Made by a program: the position numbers and the translations under genes. A DNA stretch of 64,000 bases, from assembly GCA_028023455.1 (NCBI GenBank), contig JAQFVV010000280.1, forward strand, positions 802,001-866,000. The letters are read 5' to 3'. The notes beneath the pieces were generated by a model that worked only from the letters and a program-made list of their open reading frames with translations, was not told the origin of the DNA and made no database searches. This document shows, piece after piece, positions 1 through 12,840 of the stretch; positions within the stretch are counted from its first letter, which is position 1, and every line of letters begins with the position of its first letter. Source of the DNA: Epiperipatus broadwayi (taxonomy: Eukaryota > Onychophora > Udeonychophora > Euonychophora > Peripatidae).

Positions 1-329
1 TGAAAACTTGGGTGCACTTGGAAAATACAATTTTAACACAAAATTATTTTGCAAATGAATAGTCAACTGAATTGACAGAATTCTATGCACACATTATTGT
101 GTTGCCATTTACCAATTTCATATTAAATGTGTGTCATAATGTCACGTATTCAATAAAAAATTATAAATATTGACAATACATTCAAAATATACAAATTCAG
201 TAAAAAAAATTATGAAGCAGGATCATAAAATAAAAGTGTAATTTTTAAAAAATTAAATGGAAGTAGTATGGCATTAAATTAATTACCGCCCACCAAAAAT
301 TATAAAACAGCCACTGGTTAGTGCTACTG

Positions 330-1500
330 ACCTCTTTGAAGACCCTGGTTTAGATAAGCAAATTGAGCTTATTGTCTTCATTTAGAGTAAGAATAAACTT
401 CAATCTTTACAAAAGATTTCTTGTCTTTTTATATTCTTATTAAGAGATTTTTATTTTAGAAAAGATTCATTTGAGAAATTAAAACAATATCAGCATAAGT
501 AAATTTTTCTGCATTCTTTTTCAGGAAGATTATTAATGAATTTATTGAATAAAGTTAGTGAGAGAACTGAACCCTGTGGAAGACATTCTGTAAAAGTTTA
601 TATTCATTATGATTATCATTTAGTGTCACTTGAATTTTTTTATTGGAAAACATTTTGGCAAATGAATTAATGGTTTTCCTGCATTTGAGAATTTTATAAA
701 CTTTTAGAAGAAACCATTTTTTGAAACAAAATCATAAATTGAAGTCAATAAAAGCAGCACCAGTTTTTTAATTGATTTTGAAAGCTTTTTTCAATAAAAG
801 TTCCTAAAGATAAAACTTGTTCACAGCAGCTTCTTGTTGGTTTAAACTCAGGTTGCTGTTTAGTCAAATGGCTTTCAGCTATCACCAAAGTTTTTGATAA
901 TATGATTCTTTCAGAAAATTTGTAGAAAACACATAATAATGATGACATTGGGAAATGATATTTTTAAAATCATTTTTTGTAGGTTTATTTGATTTTAAGA
1001 CTGCTATAATTTTGTCTTTATGCCAAATTTTTGGAGTAGTATGTGTACGAATAAAGTTAGCAAATAGTTTACCAATCATACTTTGGCTTTCAGTCCTAAA
1101 TTTTTTTATAAATGCTAAGAGAATGCTATCTGCTTTTGGTTTTTACAATTAAGGGCGAATTCAAGTTCATCAACATCTTTAGGTTTAATCAGATTGATAA
1201 TTAGCTGAACATTATGAAAGATTAAGCTTGCAATTTTGCTCTAATTATGGATTTTCTCATTCTATTAATCTTGCGTTTAGTAGACTAACATATAAGATTG
1301 ACAGTCTCATTGGTAGTAACAGTAAGCATTCTTTTAGAGATACTTTTAAATCCCTAAGTTTTCATAAAAAAAATCAGGCCTTGTGATTAGATCTTGCAAA
1401 ATTTGTTTCTCCGTGATGATATTACAAGTTTGTTGGCAATTTCTGGATTATTGGTAGGCAAAAATTGGCTATAAAGATCATTATTGGCCTTGTTCTAATA
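330..1500 (-). mobile_element. Decayed LINE (non-LTR retrotransposon) reverse transcriptase, antisense
   Basis: Read on the minus strand from about 1200 downward, shifting frames give consecutive reverse-transcriptase blocks. First is TTPKIWHKDKIIAVLKSNKP, the family's PKxWKxAxIIxIxKxxKP. Then come ERIILSKTLVIAESHL, FKPTRSCCEQVLSLGTFIE (family GFRPGxSCxxQxLxLTxxIE) and, near 490-520, FTYADIVLI in place of the catalytic F-ADD box. Block order and spacing fit an EN-RT LINE of the kind common in invertebrates. Several frameshifts and stops separate the blocks, and the last catalytic Asp is lost, so it is inactive. The exact ends are unclear: the 5' endonuclease part may extend toward 1900, but I could not align it. 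Confidence 0.75.
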
Positions 1501-2661
1501 AGAAATGAATTGCTTCCAATATTAATGAGGGATGGATTTTATTTAGCAGCTGTTATTATGAATTTGTTAAACCTATCATCGCAAAAGGAGATTGGAGAGA
1601 TTCTATTAATATTTTTTTCATTTATCAACTCTAGTTAACTTTTCTTCAATTTCATATCGGAACAGGATAACTTTTTGCTATTGAGATGGGGAAATTATCC
1701 AATATCATTAATTCAGCAGAAAATGGTAAACCATTTTTTAATTGAAACAGATCATAAATCACCTGTATTTTCCTCTCTTTTGCCTGAATGGCATGATCCT
1801 CTACTTGACATCTTAAATTGCATATTGTTTTAAATCCATCCCTTGCAAAAGGTGCTAACCTGCTTGATTTTCATTTACATATCCCAAAGATGACTATGAG
1901 AATTGAAATTTTGTATAAATACAGAAGATATAGAAAGATTTGTATAATATCAGTTTGTACTGGGAGATCTGTAATATTGCATCAATAAAAATTATCCATA
2001 TTTGTGATTCTAATATTATTTGAACTATTTTTGATGGAAGTTGCTTGGTTTATAAGATAGTTTGAAACAAAAGGGCCATACAACAATTTAAAGAAGGTAT
2101 GTCTTATTAGAAGAATGGTGAATTTCATGAAGTGCTATTATAATTGATTTTGAGCTGAAAAATTAATTTGTGGAGGATTTCTGTTTTTGATTTTGATATA
2201 TACTCAATGAAAGAAAATATCACACTGTAAAGAGTGTACATGATATTTGACGTGTTTAGCAACAGCATAATATATTCATTGAATATTTTAAGAGCCCAAG
2301 AACTTTACCTCTGCAGTCTGGAAGGCTATCCTCAATAATAATACTGGAATTCACTTTAATAGTTGCTATGTATAATTTCATAATTTGTTGCCTTTAACTA
2401 GGAGTTCATCAAGATGAAGAGTGTTTCTATTTAAAGACTATTATTGGTTCACTTATAAATGTATACTTCTTGCAGGGTGTGCCATAAGTTTGTCATGCAT
2501 GCACTCTTTAAATGTAATTCATGCTTATTGTCATAATAATAAAGTATTAGTAATTAATATTTTATATTGAGATTAAAGAAACAGGTAATTCTTCCAACTA
2601 CTATTAATTATATAATACATATACAATTTTAGAACTGAAATTATTTATATATATATATATA
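1501..2661. other. Intronic stretch without a recognised gene
   Basis: This is A+T-rich sequence with no convincing reading frame on either strand. Its left part may be the unrecognisable upstream portion of the antisense LINE. The right end is an (AT)n tract that borders the MITE. Confidence 0.4.
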
Positions 2662-3505
2662 CACCTGGGTCTCTTTTTACGCGGGCTTATCTAACATGAT
2701 TTTGAAGTTACGCGATTCGTGTTTCACCGGAAGTCGATTTCCAATAATGCGCTATTACTTTAAATAATAAATTTTGTGCACTTACGTTATATTGAAAGTA
2801 ATTGCACATTATTGGAATTCGACTTTCATCTTAGTAATTTCAATATTTTCAATGCTTTATAATAGTAAGATTTTATGCAATAATGAAATTAAAATCATGA
2901 TTTCCACATTTTATGTATACATATATTAAATTTTACAAGATTATAATGTAAATTTGTTCAAACATTGTGCGTGTTAATTTTGCATTTTAAATCACATTCT
3001 GTTTTTGCTTTTTAAAAAAGAATGTAATCAATTATTATTTTTTTATTAATGACACTAATCATTAACGTGCTCTTAAATTCCAACGAGAGCTAAATGGTTG
3101 TATGTCTGGATATTGCGAGCTTCGTAAACAGTTAATAAAATCATCGTCTCAAAGATTAATTACTAATTACGTTGTCACCATGAAAATCATAAGAATTAAA
3201 ACGTGTATAAAAAAATGTGAAATATATTATTTTGAATAAAATTAAATATTATAATTAAAAAAAGTTTGTCTTGTATCAATTTTTTTCAAATTTGAAATCT
3301 TTTCTTAGTCATATTTTATTTCCTTATTTTTTTTTTGCGCGAATTTTAAAGTAATTTTACGTTGGTGCTTTGCTTTTACATGAATTTTGAAAAATCACAG
3401 ACTACATCCCCCCCTTTTCAATGTAAGTTACGTCTATTTTTGCGCGATTTCGTTTGCGCGTGTTTTTTGAGGAACCTATCTATCGCGTAAAATGAGACCC
3501 AGGTG
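2662..3505. mobile_element. TA-flanked MITE with CACCTGGGTCTC termini (pogo/mariner-like)
   Basis: The left end reads CACCTGGGTCTC then TTTTTACGCG; the right end is its inverse, CGCGTAAAATGAGACCCAGG then TG. Each end is bordered by TA inside an (AT)n tract, the target site expected for Tc1/mariner/pogo elements. A subterminal inverted repeat (about 2729-2759 against 2795-2826) pairs AAGTCGATTTCCAATAATG with its near-perfect complement. The element is 844 bp and has no transposase frame, so it is non-autonomous. The CACCT start is shared with the Tigger-type derivative at 17194-18737, suggesting related transposase recognition; that link is inference. Confidence 0.8.
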
Positions 3506-5684
3506 TATATATATATTGTAACAGAAAGGGCATATATAATGAAGTTATGAAATAATAAATATGAAAAAAGTGATTATACAGAAAGTTGATTATTGGTTTT
3601 TATGCTGGGTTTGGGAAAAGATAAAGGGGATTTCAATATAAAGGCCATAGAGTTGACAAAGATTATGTTGTGGAAATGGGATGGAGCAGAACATGGGAAA
3701 ACTTAGACTGGGGAATGGAAAATAAAGTGATTAACAAGTTTCTCTGGACATAATTGTTGAGAGATTCTTGACTCCATTTAAGGAGAAGCTATAGTACATC
3801 ACATCACATGGAAAATTTATTTACTGTGATCAAAATGGATAAGAATGATGGTTTGTGCTGACTAAATTCAGGGAAAAACAAGAGATCTTATGTATTGTTT
3901 AGACAATTGAGAAATAAAAGCACTGAGACAAATGTCAGCCAAATAAATTTAAACAATTTGAAAATTTTATTAAAAGTTTAAACAATTTGAAAAATTTACT
4001 AAAATTTGGACAATAGATAAAGAAATCTAGTCACAAATACAAAAGTGACTTCGATTTGAATACGCATATTTATTAGAGAGTGCACATAAGTACAGCAAAC
4101 ATGAAAACATTAAATGCTTTGGCAGCAAAATTCTCTCATCTAAAAATAAAAAGAAAAAGGATAGGATAATATCTTCCTGCTGGTGATTTATAAAATTACA
4201 AAAAAAAACAACAACTCTAGTTTCCTAATTCAGAGATATGAAAATATATCGTCTTGCAGGAAATCAACAAAACGGCACCAGCGAGCATTTCTTGCCCCAG
4301 AATAATGCATCGAGACAAGAATGTCGTATTGTCAGTAGGACAGCCCTCCGATATACTACCTTTAAAGCAATTCGGGGTCAACTTACATGCAAGACAAAAT
4401 AAAAATATGATTACGATCTTACGTATTCTAGAAAATAAGAAAAGAAATCTTTAACTACAGAAAATCAGAACAAAGAACCCAATAAAACACCAGCCAAAAG
4501 ATTTTGTTGTTTGCAAAAAGCGCAAACTAAATGTGTTTAAAATTAATTATTTTATAATAACAACTAAGGGCAGGTGAGTAAATAAAAATCATGAAAACTG
4601 CCAAAGCATTTAGGAATAGTTACTGAAATAGACAATATATTAAACATATAAAAATATACACTCACTAGACACTCCGATAAATAAAATGAAAGCAAACTTA
4701 GAATCTTAAAACTAAGATTCCAAGAAACACGGCAAAATACAATGTAAACAAATACAGCTAGTAAAATATGAGTTAAATATTGATTAAGAATACAGATTTA
4801 TGTTTAAGATTGAGCTTAATTAAAAACAATTTATTTACCCTGGAAAGAAAATGAAATATTTACCTTATGGTAAAGCAAAGTTCGCGTAGAATGTGCACTT
4901 TTATTTCAGTTCATATTTCAGATATTTTGACAGTGGCAAGGTAGAAGTATCAAGGATACGGTTTCTTTTAGATGTTCATGGCATGACCGAAGGAGAGTTG
5001 GAAGTTAGGGATTCATTCTTTGGTTAAGTTAGCACAGCATATTGATGATGACAAAACATAGAGTAGTATATTTTGACATCTTGGAGAAAGCAAAATTGTT
5101 TTAATAACTGCAAATTTTGCTTCGAAGAAATTAAATGTCCGACTGCTAATGGTACGAACGTTGAATGAGTTTAATCATAATGACTATTAGAAATAAGCTG
5201 AACCAATCACTTTGATGGAGTATTTGCTCTCTAGAAAAATCCATGAAATTTTTGGGGTTATTTATACCCGCACTCAATTTCCCGTGAAAACTTGTTTTGT
5301 TGTCGAATTCTACGCCTTAGGGCAGGGTAAATCTCAATTTCCTGCTCAATCTAATTTAGGAATTCCAACCAAGGACTATTTTAAACTAAAACAACAACAC
5401 AAAATTAAATCTCCGCTTTTAGAATGAACTTTACAATGATTAAAATAAAAGAGACAGGAATGTAATTAACAAGCTTGCTTGTTTTTAATTAAATTGATTA
5501 AAACAAGCGGTGAAAAACATTTTTTTAAAATCAATTGTATATAAAAAAAATTTAAAATAATCTATTTTAATTATAAATGAGTATGTGTTTTATACATATA
5601 CTCTTATAAACAATTTATTTATTTATGTTTTTAAATAGCTTTATTTGCTTTCAAATTTAATAAACATAAAAGTTCTACTTTTGT
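3506..5684. other. Intronic stretch without a recognised gene
   Basis: Mixed sequence, somewhat less A+T-rich at 3600-3850 and 4900-5450. Short open frames at 4254-4454 and 5212-5427 show no domain or family that I recognise. Confidence 0.4.
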
Positions 5685-8110
5685 GTAGTGACCTTTGAAA
5701 CGGCTACTATCCAGTTCAATATATATATATTGAAACGGAAACCTCCAATCTCTTTCCGTTTCACCATCAACCTAATGACCTACTCGTCTGAACTAGTTTC
5801 GAACCTATCTTAAATGTAGAAAGGTCATATGTAAAAATGTTATATATAAGTCGAGCGGGAAAACTTTGCTACAATGGCCGCTTGAATGGCATCATCCATT
5901 TACTTACGAAAACACGCTATAATTAGACAGGTTTGATAAAATTATAGCGGAGAAATGCTCATAAATTATTATAAAATGTTTTATTAATTTTCAGTCAATT
6001 CTTAATTATATTCGCTATTATATTCGTATGTGGATGGATAATTTAAACCTTGGAATAGCGGCAAAATGATTTATATATATATTTAAGTTAAAATAAAAAA
6101 GATATACTATAATGTAAAATGTTTTCTTTAAAATATATTTAACGGCTTTCTGATTTAATGTTTTACATATATAATTGAAACTAAAGTATTTTCTTTAAAT
6201 TTGCTTTTTTTTAAACAAATAATTTGGTAAAAACAAATATGTTAAAAGTTATTTATTTCAGTAAAATAAAAATCCGTTTATAATTAAAAATGAGAATTTT
6301 GTGTAAACAAGAAATCAATTAGTGACGCACCCGGGTAAAAAGTAAAATCTAGTTTACTGATTGATTTTTGTTTGGACAAAAGACTTTATCATTAAATCAG
6401 AATACCGTTCTTTCTGCTAGGCCTTAACATTCTATAACACCTAAAAAGGAATTTAATTAATGAAACTGAATCAAATTATATAATTTATATGTTTTAATAA
6501 TTTTTTAAAGTAAATTAAATATAACACCTCGGAGACGTTATCTGTTGCAGAAATTGGATTATATTATTTTGTTTAATTAAAAGTCAATTGGTCCCGAAGC
6601 AAACGAAATTCCAAAAAGGTGTTAAAGTTTAGTCGAAATGTATAAATAGGGCTTATTTTAAGCGGGAAGATAGACTCCATCTTGCTGTTGAATAGCTGTT
6701 AAGATCAGAAGTCAAAATTATTTAATTTTACCATGTCTGGCTAAAGTCAGGCAAAAATTTTGCTGCCGTTCCCGTGATGGAACGCCGAGTTCAATCCATC
6801 AAATGCCGAAGCAACAACCAAAAGCTTACACCAAATGAAAGATGCCGTATGCCGCTAAAAGAACTTGCCTTCGTTCCAACACCATTTTAAATCGTCTCGC
6901 AACTGAATAAGAACATGCCATAAGCCGCCAAAGAACTCACCTTCGTTCCAGCTCGAATATCTCCAGTTCAGCTATAGGAGAACTGTTTTAATATTATTTA
7001 AAATCGCAGAGCTCTGTGTGAATTTCAACAACAATCATTATTTCTTCAAAATCAGGTTAGCTAACCATATTATTGTAATTTCTTTCTAAATTATTTTCCA
7101 AATAATATTGTAAATTCTCTAAAATGAAATACTTTTGCAAATTTCTTTATTAATTCAATATTGTAAACTCTGTCTAAATCGTATTTGAAATCTATAAATG
7201 AAATATTTTTGCTAAATTTCTTTGTTAATTAATATTTTGCTATATAATTTAATCACTGCAGTTATATTTTGCTTTTCTTTTGCTTATCTTTAATTATTGT
7301 TAATTATGCCTATGTTTCGAAACAGCGTGCATTTAATTACCAATATGTTTTTTAAAAAGATATCATTTAAAATCTCGGTATTATTATTTATATAGCGTCA
7401 TTTCGTGCGCTGTTTCGAAACCCAAATTCATATTTTTGTCATTTAGTAAATTAATTAATATAAATATAAAATGTGGCTTTTCAACCTTTATTTATTATGT
7501 TACTAAAGATTAAACTAGCCTGGAGTGCAATCATAAGTATATTTTTAGTTAAGTATTCGTAAGTCCCCTATTAAATATACTTTTCCCCCTTTTAAAAGTT
7601 TAGTAGTTCTAGATAACTAAAGAGATTGAACGGGATAAAGTAAAGTTTGTATCTATATATTCCTGTCAGTAGCATATCGTATTTCTCATGCCACAGAAGA
7701 GTTGGCTCTTTTGATCAAGCTGATGATCTAGTGTTCATTTAATATATGATCTTTAATTTATAATATCCTTCGGCTTGGCGGATGTGGGATTTATTAATAT
7801 TTTCTCGTTGTGCTGTTCTTTTTGATATATATATAAGATGGAGCCACGGTAAGTCCAGCCCATCTCTTATGGGTAGTGCAGTAGCGAAGTCTGAGCTACG
7901 GGCCAGATTAGCACATAAGTCCCCCGCCTCTGAACCAAATAAAGGTTCCCCATTAGCAGCATGACGACCGGTTATTGGGTAAACCGTTGTTTGTCACAAA
8001 AACCCTAAAACTATTCTTCCATCTGCAGAGCCACTTTATTATTATATTTTACTTGTGCCTAGCGCATTAGTAAAATCGTTATAGCCAACTCTTTCCTCCC
8101 TAATATGCAA
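5685..8110 (+). mobile_element. Possible large solo LTR related to the 45.6-55.1 kb element
   Basis: A TATAAATA box at 6641-6648 is followed about 90 nt later by a segment (about 6731-6815) resembling the equivalent part of the giant LTRs at 46.48 and 53.86 kb. The shared pieces include GGCT, GGCAAA, TTTTGC, CGCCGAG and CCATCAAA in the same order. The distance from TATA box to the 3' end in the giant LTRs is about 1460 nt, which would place this element's end near 8100. A TGTAGTGACC start near 5685 is possible. The ends are guesses and no target duplication was found. Confidence 0.35.
6641..6648 (+). promoter_or_regulatory. TATA box in the possible solo LTR
   Basis: TATAAATA followed by GGGC, the same core and position relative to the downstream structured segment as the TATA boxes of the two giant LTRs. 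Confidence 0.4.
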
Positions 8111-8639
8111 TCTTCGGCATTGAACCGAAGCATTCTTGAAAACCCGTTCGATCTTAAGCTATCTGGGATGCTTTATAAGCCCATAGTTAATATATAAATT
8201 GATTATAGTCAGATGTATTAAGTTTCACTCCAGACTTGGTTTGATTTGACGTAAAAGAGCCACTCGAACTGATTATAAAAGGACATAACAAATAAGTTAA
8301 TGTAGTGATTAGTTGTATAGCAGGATATTTGGCTCCATTAAATCATAGCCACAAACCTATTTGTCAACATCAGTTATTGTTCAAATAGTCTAGAGAAGGT
8401 TACTTTATAAATGAAATGCCTGTGTGCATTTGCCAACAACAATTGTCAATAAATATATTTTAATTTATCATATATCAGTTTCTGTCTCATTTTTAAATCA
8501 ATCCAATTCACTAATTGCCCATAAGTATTCATCAGTAAAGCCCCTATTATTTAAATATGTTAGATTTTATCTGTGGAATGTCTAGTATTTAAGTTGTTTA
8601 TATATATGTTTAAGTCCATGAGTCTTATTGTTGTCTCCG

Positions 8640-8870
8640 ATTTGCTAGTGGGCCGGATGAAGAATTAAATCTCGTGTGCTACCATTGTTATGTTATCCAT
8701 TGGGTGTTAGATCTGGTGCTTGGAGAGTGGGTTCGAATCCAGGCTGGTCCCTGACCTAAATCTCGGGCTTGACTGGGTTTGAAGTACATTTTGTGAGTTC
8801 CAGCTCGTGTTAGATGGATAAGCATGTTTTGACTGGAACAATATACTCATACATTTATGTATATATGTAT
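8640..8870 (+). mobile_element. Possible SINE or tRNA-like relic
   Basis: The stretch is richer in G+C than its surroundings and contains GGTTCGAATCC at 8730-8740, a perfect RNA polymerase III B box. No convincing A box lies the right distance upstream, so this could be a decayed tRNA-derived SINE or chance. Confidence 0.25.
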
Positions 8871-10138
8871 GTAGTAAATTGAAAAATACATCTGCAAATT
8901 TTAGTAACTAATCAAATCTAAAAGATTTGCATCATATACAGAATTGCACAGTACAGAGATATAAGATTGGATTGCAAAATGATAAGGACAAATTGTATAT
9001 TTCTAAGTCCTATACAGATATCTTTTTATCTTTTAATATAGAGTATTCAACATATATCCTTTTTTATTTCTATTTATTTTATTAATAGATAGATCTAAAA
9101 TATAAATTGCCCCTCATAATAAAGTTGTTAAATATAAGTTACGAGGGTCATATGATACTTGTTTAGTATATATATATGATTGTTAAAAATGAATAATTTT
9201 TTTTAAAATTTAAATTGTAAATTACTTTATTTTCTTAAGATTCTCAAATAGTCTTTCATCTTAAGAGATTTAAAAAGAAAAATGCTTATAAATAATTTAT
9301 ATATATTTATTCAAGATTTTCAAATATAATTGAAATTGATAAAAATTTAAATAAGGTAGACAGTAAATTTAATTAGTACAGCTTTGCATAAACATATTGT
9401 TATTTAGGAATAAACTGCTAGTATTTTAATTGTTTTAAAATTAGTATTAATATTGATTCCATGTAGTTTTCATTTTATTTTTGTTCTCATGCATTTTTGG
9501 TATTAAAAATTATACTAAATTTTATTTTTTCCTTATAATGTAGTGGTTTTATATTTTTATATGAAAATGTACACAAAACATCATGACAGCAGAAAAGATA
9601 TGTATCAATTTGGCTAATCAGATTGAGAAATTTAAATATGGCGTTGATAAAGCTATTTTCAGTTTCATTTCTTATTCCCTGTAAATAAAATTACCTTCAT
9701 AGTTAAATTGTAGGTTTGAATGAACAAATACTATAAATAATTTTTTTTTTTCATTTTGAATATAAAACTTTTTAAGACTTATACAGATAATCAAAGTTTT
9801 CATTTTTTTTTTTTAGACTTTTTTTTTTTTTCATACTTGCCAGATTCATGAATAAATTTGTATTAATTAGTTGTAATACTAAAAATCAAATAAGTTAAAT
9901 AAATAATGCTATATAACTACTAGTATTAATATTTATTTTTTTAATAATATTTTATTGTCTGTTAGACATTATCATTAGACCTGATTTATTAAACAATGAT
10001 AATAATAAAAAATGAAAACATACATAACACACAGCATTTCAATATTGAAATGAAAATATGAATAGGATTCATGCAGCAAATGTATATTTGTATTTTAGAT
10101 ATTTTAAAATAAATTATAATTTTTTTCTTTTTCACCAG
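8871..10138. other. Intronic stretch without a recognised gene
   Basis: Very A+T-rich intron with poly-T runs near 9740-9840. Nothing coding is visible until the acceptor of RALGAPA exon A. Confidence 0.5.
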
Positions 10139-10210
10139 GCATTTTTATTGCCTTTCTCTCAGGCTTCTTCAATTAGACGGGTTATTGCTGTTTATCGAGA
10201 CTGGATCCAG
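10139..10210 (+). CDS. RALGAPA: RALGAPA exon A (24 codons), Ral GTPase-activating protein alpha subunit
   Basis: RalGAP alpha is the catalytic subunit of a heterodimer with RalGAP beta. It stimulates GTP hydrolysis by the small GTPases RalA and RalB in the cytosol; the GAP domain is C-terminal and lies outside this window. This exon encodes AFLLPFSQASSIRRV followed by VYRDWIQ. It aligns with the vertebrate stretch that begins AFLLP and ends VYQEWIQ. It starts after a TTTTTCTTTTTCACCAG acceptor and ends at CAG|GTAAAG, entering and leaving in phase 0. The preceding residues (F-H-Q in the intron reading) look similar to the family by chance or by splice-site overlap. No upstream exon was found in bases 1-10138, so the gene's 5' part lies before the window. 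Identification is from remembered family sequence and is strong because six consecutive exons agree. Confidence 0.9.
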
Positions 10211-10439
10211 GTAAAGCAGGCAAGAATTTTTTTTATTCAAATTTTCTTTTGTTTTATAGCTATCACAGTTAAGGAAATTAAATTGATTTAGAAGATTTTA
10301 TAAGAGATACATAATTAATTTTATTATTTTTAAAATAATTAGTATCATATAGATTTTTCTATAAAATTTTTTTCTCTGTCCTGTCTCCATTATCTATTTA
10401 TAAATTTAAAATTTAAATATTAAAAATTTATTTTTATAT

Positions 10440-10860
10440 ATAGATTTGCTTATATATGTGTGGATATATGTGTATGTCATCATTATCATATACAAACATT
10501 ATCAATTCACTGCAGAATCAAGGTCTCTCCAAATTTAATCTAGTTAGTCCAATTGCTTGTTTTTTTTTCCCACATCATTCCAGCAAACATTTTATCCATT
10601 CATCTCACATTTGGTCTCTCTCTAGATCTTTTACATTCTTCTGAAATTCAATTTAAACTTTAAAATAGTATCATTTCTTCCAGCAATTTATCCAACCTAC
10701 ATCATTTTAGTCTTAATTTTTCTAATCATACCTGCTTGCTCTCATTTGTTGTCAGTTGTTTTCATACTTTGTTGAGTAATCTGAGGTCTCCATATTGCTT
10801 TTCTTTTAAGTGTCCAAGTCTCAGATCTATAAGTAAGAATTGATAAAATGCACACTCACC
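10440..10860 (-). mobile_element. LINE reverse transcriptase C-terminal tail, antisense
   Basis: Reading the minus strand from 10850 gives LTYRSETWTLKRK, the L-YGSETWTL box near the end of many LINE ORF2 proteins. About 200 nt later comes KRSRERPNVR-MDKM, matching the KRxRGRPxxRWxDxI motif close to the C terminus, followed by MMWEKK. Both motifs occur in the right order and spacing but in different frames with stops, so this is a dead 3' fragment. An open stretch of 62 codons on the + strand over the same bases is a shadow of it. Confidence 0.7.
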
Positions 10861-11929
10861 TACTTATATTTATATATATTCAGAGAATTAAAAAATGATA
10901 TTAAAGTTATCACAATGAATCAACTATTAATTTGACCAATTTAAAATTTTCTGTAATAGAATATGTTAAAAATATCATACATATAATTTGTATTAAATGT
11001 TTAAAAGAAATTTAAAAACAAAGACAGTTTTTGAAAAATTAACAATTTTATCTTGAGGGTTTTGAAATATGACTCGAATATGATTTTTGATGCTGAATCC
11101 AAATGGGAAATCAGAGTATTCCTATCATATTTAATTTCCCATGACACCATGATCATATTATCATCATTTACTATAATTACAGGATAAATTTGTAAAATAT
11201 TAATACCAAGCAGAAATTTTTCTATAAAAATTATTATAATTTATTTCTTTGAGAGGTGTGTTAATGCTTGCAGGATAAATTTAACCATAGTCACAGACTG
11301 ATTGTTCCTGTTGAAATCTTTGTAGATCTGCTCAAATGAGTCAACTTTCTGTAGAGCAGCATATGAATAAATCCAATTGTAGTTATCATAGTGATAACAG
11401 TTTGTGTGTTATATCTTTTTAAAATATTATTTTGTTAATTTTGTACCAATGTTATGTTTATCCCAGTGCTTTGTCATAATATCTTAAATATTTTAATTCC
11501 ATCTGTTGCATTATAATAAGTTAATCTTTAAAAGCTATGAATTTTATTTCAAACATAAAGTGAATTATTAAGGCATGAAGTAAACCCCTCACATTTTTTA
11601 TGTGATATGCTGAAACTACTCACAGAATCCAAAAATTATGCAATAGAATGCTATTTTTGTTTATATATAAAATATATATTATTTCAAAAACAAAGAATTT
11701 GTAATTAGACCAATTTTCCACAGTGCTGTCTTTCCATTATCAAGTTTTTTCTAATGTGTATGAATCAAATTAATCTGAAGCATACCATGAGGAAAAAGAA
11801 TGAGTAAATTTTAGATTTAACATTCCAAGCTACATCGTATTTCATTGAATCACATTACTCTCATAAGGAGATCTGAATGTTCAGATTGGAATTTACTTTA
11901 GCATGATAGTAAAGTTTTTTGTTGTTATT
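10861..11929. other. Intronic stretch without a recognised gene
   Basis: A+T-rich; nothing recognised on either strand. The upstream part of the Cc8L18.2-like relic may extend into 11700-11930, but no motif supports it. Confidence 0.4.
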
Positions 11930-12840
11930 GACAGCTGCCATGAAGAAATTAAAGAAAGTTCTCCAAAAAACTGAACAAATCTAGTTGTTTATGTGAATAA
12001 TATGAATGAGTGATGCTTGTTTATTAACTTCTCAAAGTCAGTTTGAACGCAATTTTTTTTATCATAATGGAAATATTTTTTTTCCTGTACATAGTATGCA
12101 AGCTGAAAACATGAGTCACATAATATAAAGTTGCTTTTGAAAATATTCAGAATCAGAAATGTAATTGGAATATTTATTTAAATCTAAAGATTATTGTAGA
12201 TTTTCTAGGATGCAGTTAGGTCACATCAAGCACTTAGTTTTTTTTATGAGGCAGGATGTTAGAGTCAAGTAAAACTCTTATACAACAATTGGCCGAAATA
12301 AGTATCATTTTTTTTCAGGTGAGAAAAATATTGTGCACAGTCTACTTGATGCTTGGAAAATGCAGTTTTTATTTTTATACAGGAAATTAGGAATTATGAA
12401 AATTTTTTGTTAAAGTGATGAATAAGATGCAAATTCGATTCTCATTCATGAAAGACAACTGAACACTTACTAATAAATACCAAATTCGAAGAAATGTTGC
12501 ATGAAGTTGAGATAACTAGATGGAAAAGTTTCTGCATAAATGTTTTGGGAAGTCACAAAGCTAAAAATAATCATGATATTGTGAAAGATATTAAATCTTA
12601 CTGAACAGTAGAGTACAAAACATCATTAAAGATAAATTTTTTGAAATCTCATTTGGGGGCCCCCCCCCCCCCCCCACCACAGAAGTTTTTACATAGTGGG
12701 TTTTCATGGCATTTAGTAGGGAATAGCATTATCAAGACCAGTGGAGCCCCATTTGCTGTCAACTACTGTTGGATTTATTTTTAGAGAAATAAAACAAAGT
12801 ATAGCTGAAAATCAAAACAAAGTTACTTCTTAAATTTCAG
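11930..12840 (+). pseudogene. Decayed Cc8L18.2-like repetitive-family gene
   Basis: Across shifting + strand frames the segments match, in order, a large uncharacterised family found in many copies in arthropod genomes. They are CLFINFSKSV (family LFIDSSKRSLKAV), WNIYLNLKIIVDFLGC (family WLICGDLKVVGMLLGQ), GEKNIVHSLLDAWK (family GEKNIVHKSLVD), and YRKLGIMKIF (family HIKLGLMKQF). Later come FEEMLHEVEITRWKSF, NVLGSHKAKNNHDIVKDI, YKTSLKINFLKSHLG and, after a poly-C tract at about 12660, YHYQDQWSP and NYCW. Stops, frameshifts and the poly-C expansion show it is dead. The family's biochemical function is unknown to me; its copy number suggests it moves as, or with, mobile DNA. The match is from memory. 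Confidence 0.7.

Noticed and set aside
4254-4454. 66-codon frame MQEINKTAPAS
   Set aside because: No family, no splice context, no repeat support; chance open frame in a less A+T-rich patch.
7782-7964. 60-codon frame in a G+C-richer patch
   Set aside because: Lies within the possible solo LTR, with no recognisable domain.
10058-10291. 77-codon open frame starting MNRIHAANV
   Set aside because: Only the middle 24 codons are coding (RALGAPA exon A); the rest is intron read-through past AG and GT borders.
10456-10644. 62-codon + strand open frame
   Set aside because: Opposite-strand shadow of the antisense LINE tail, which shows real motifs.
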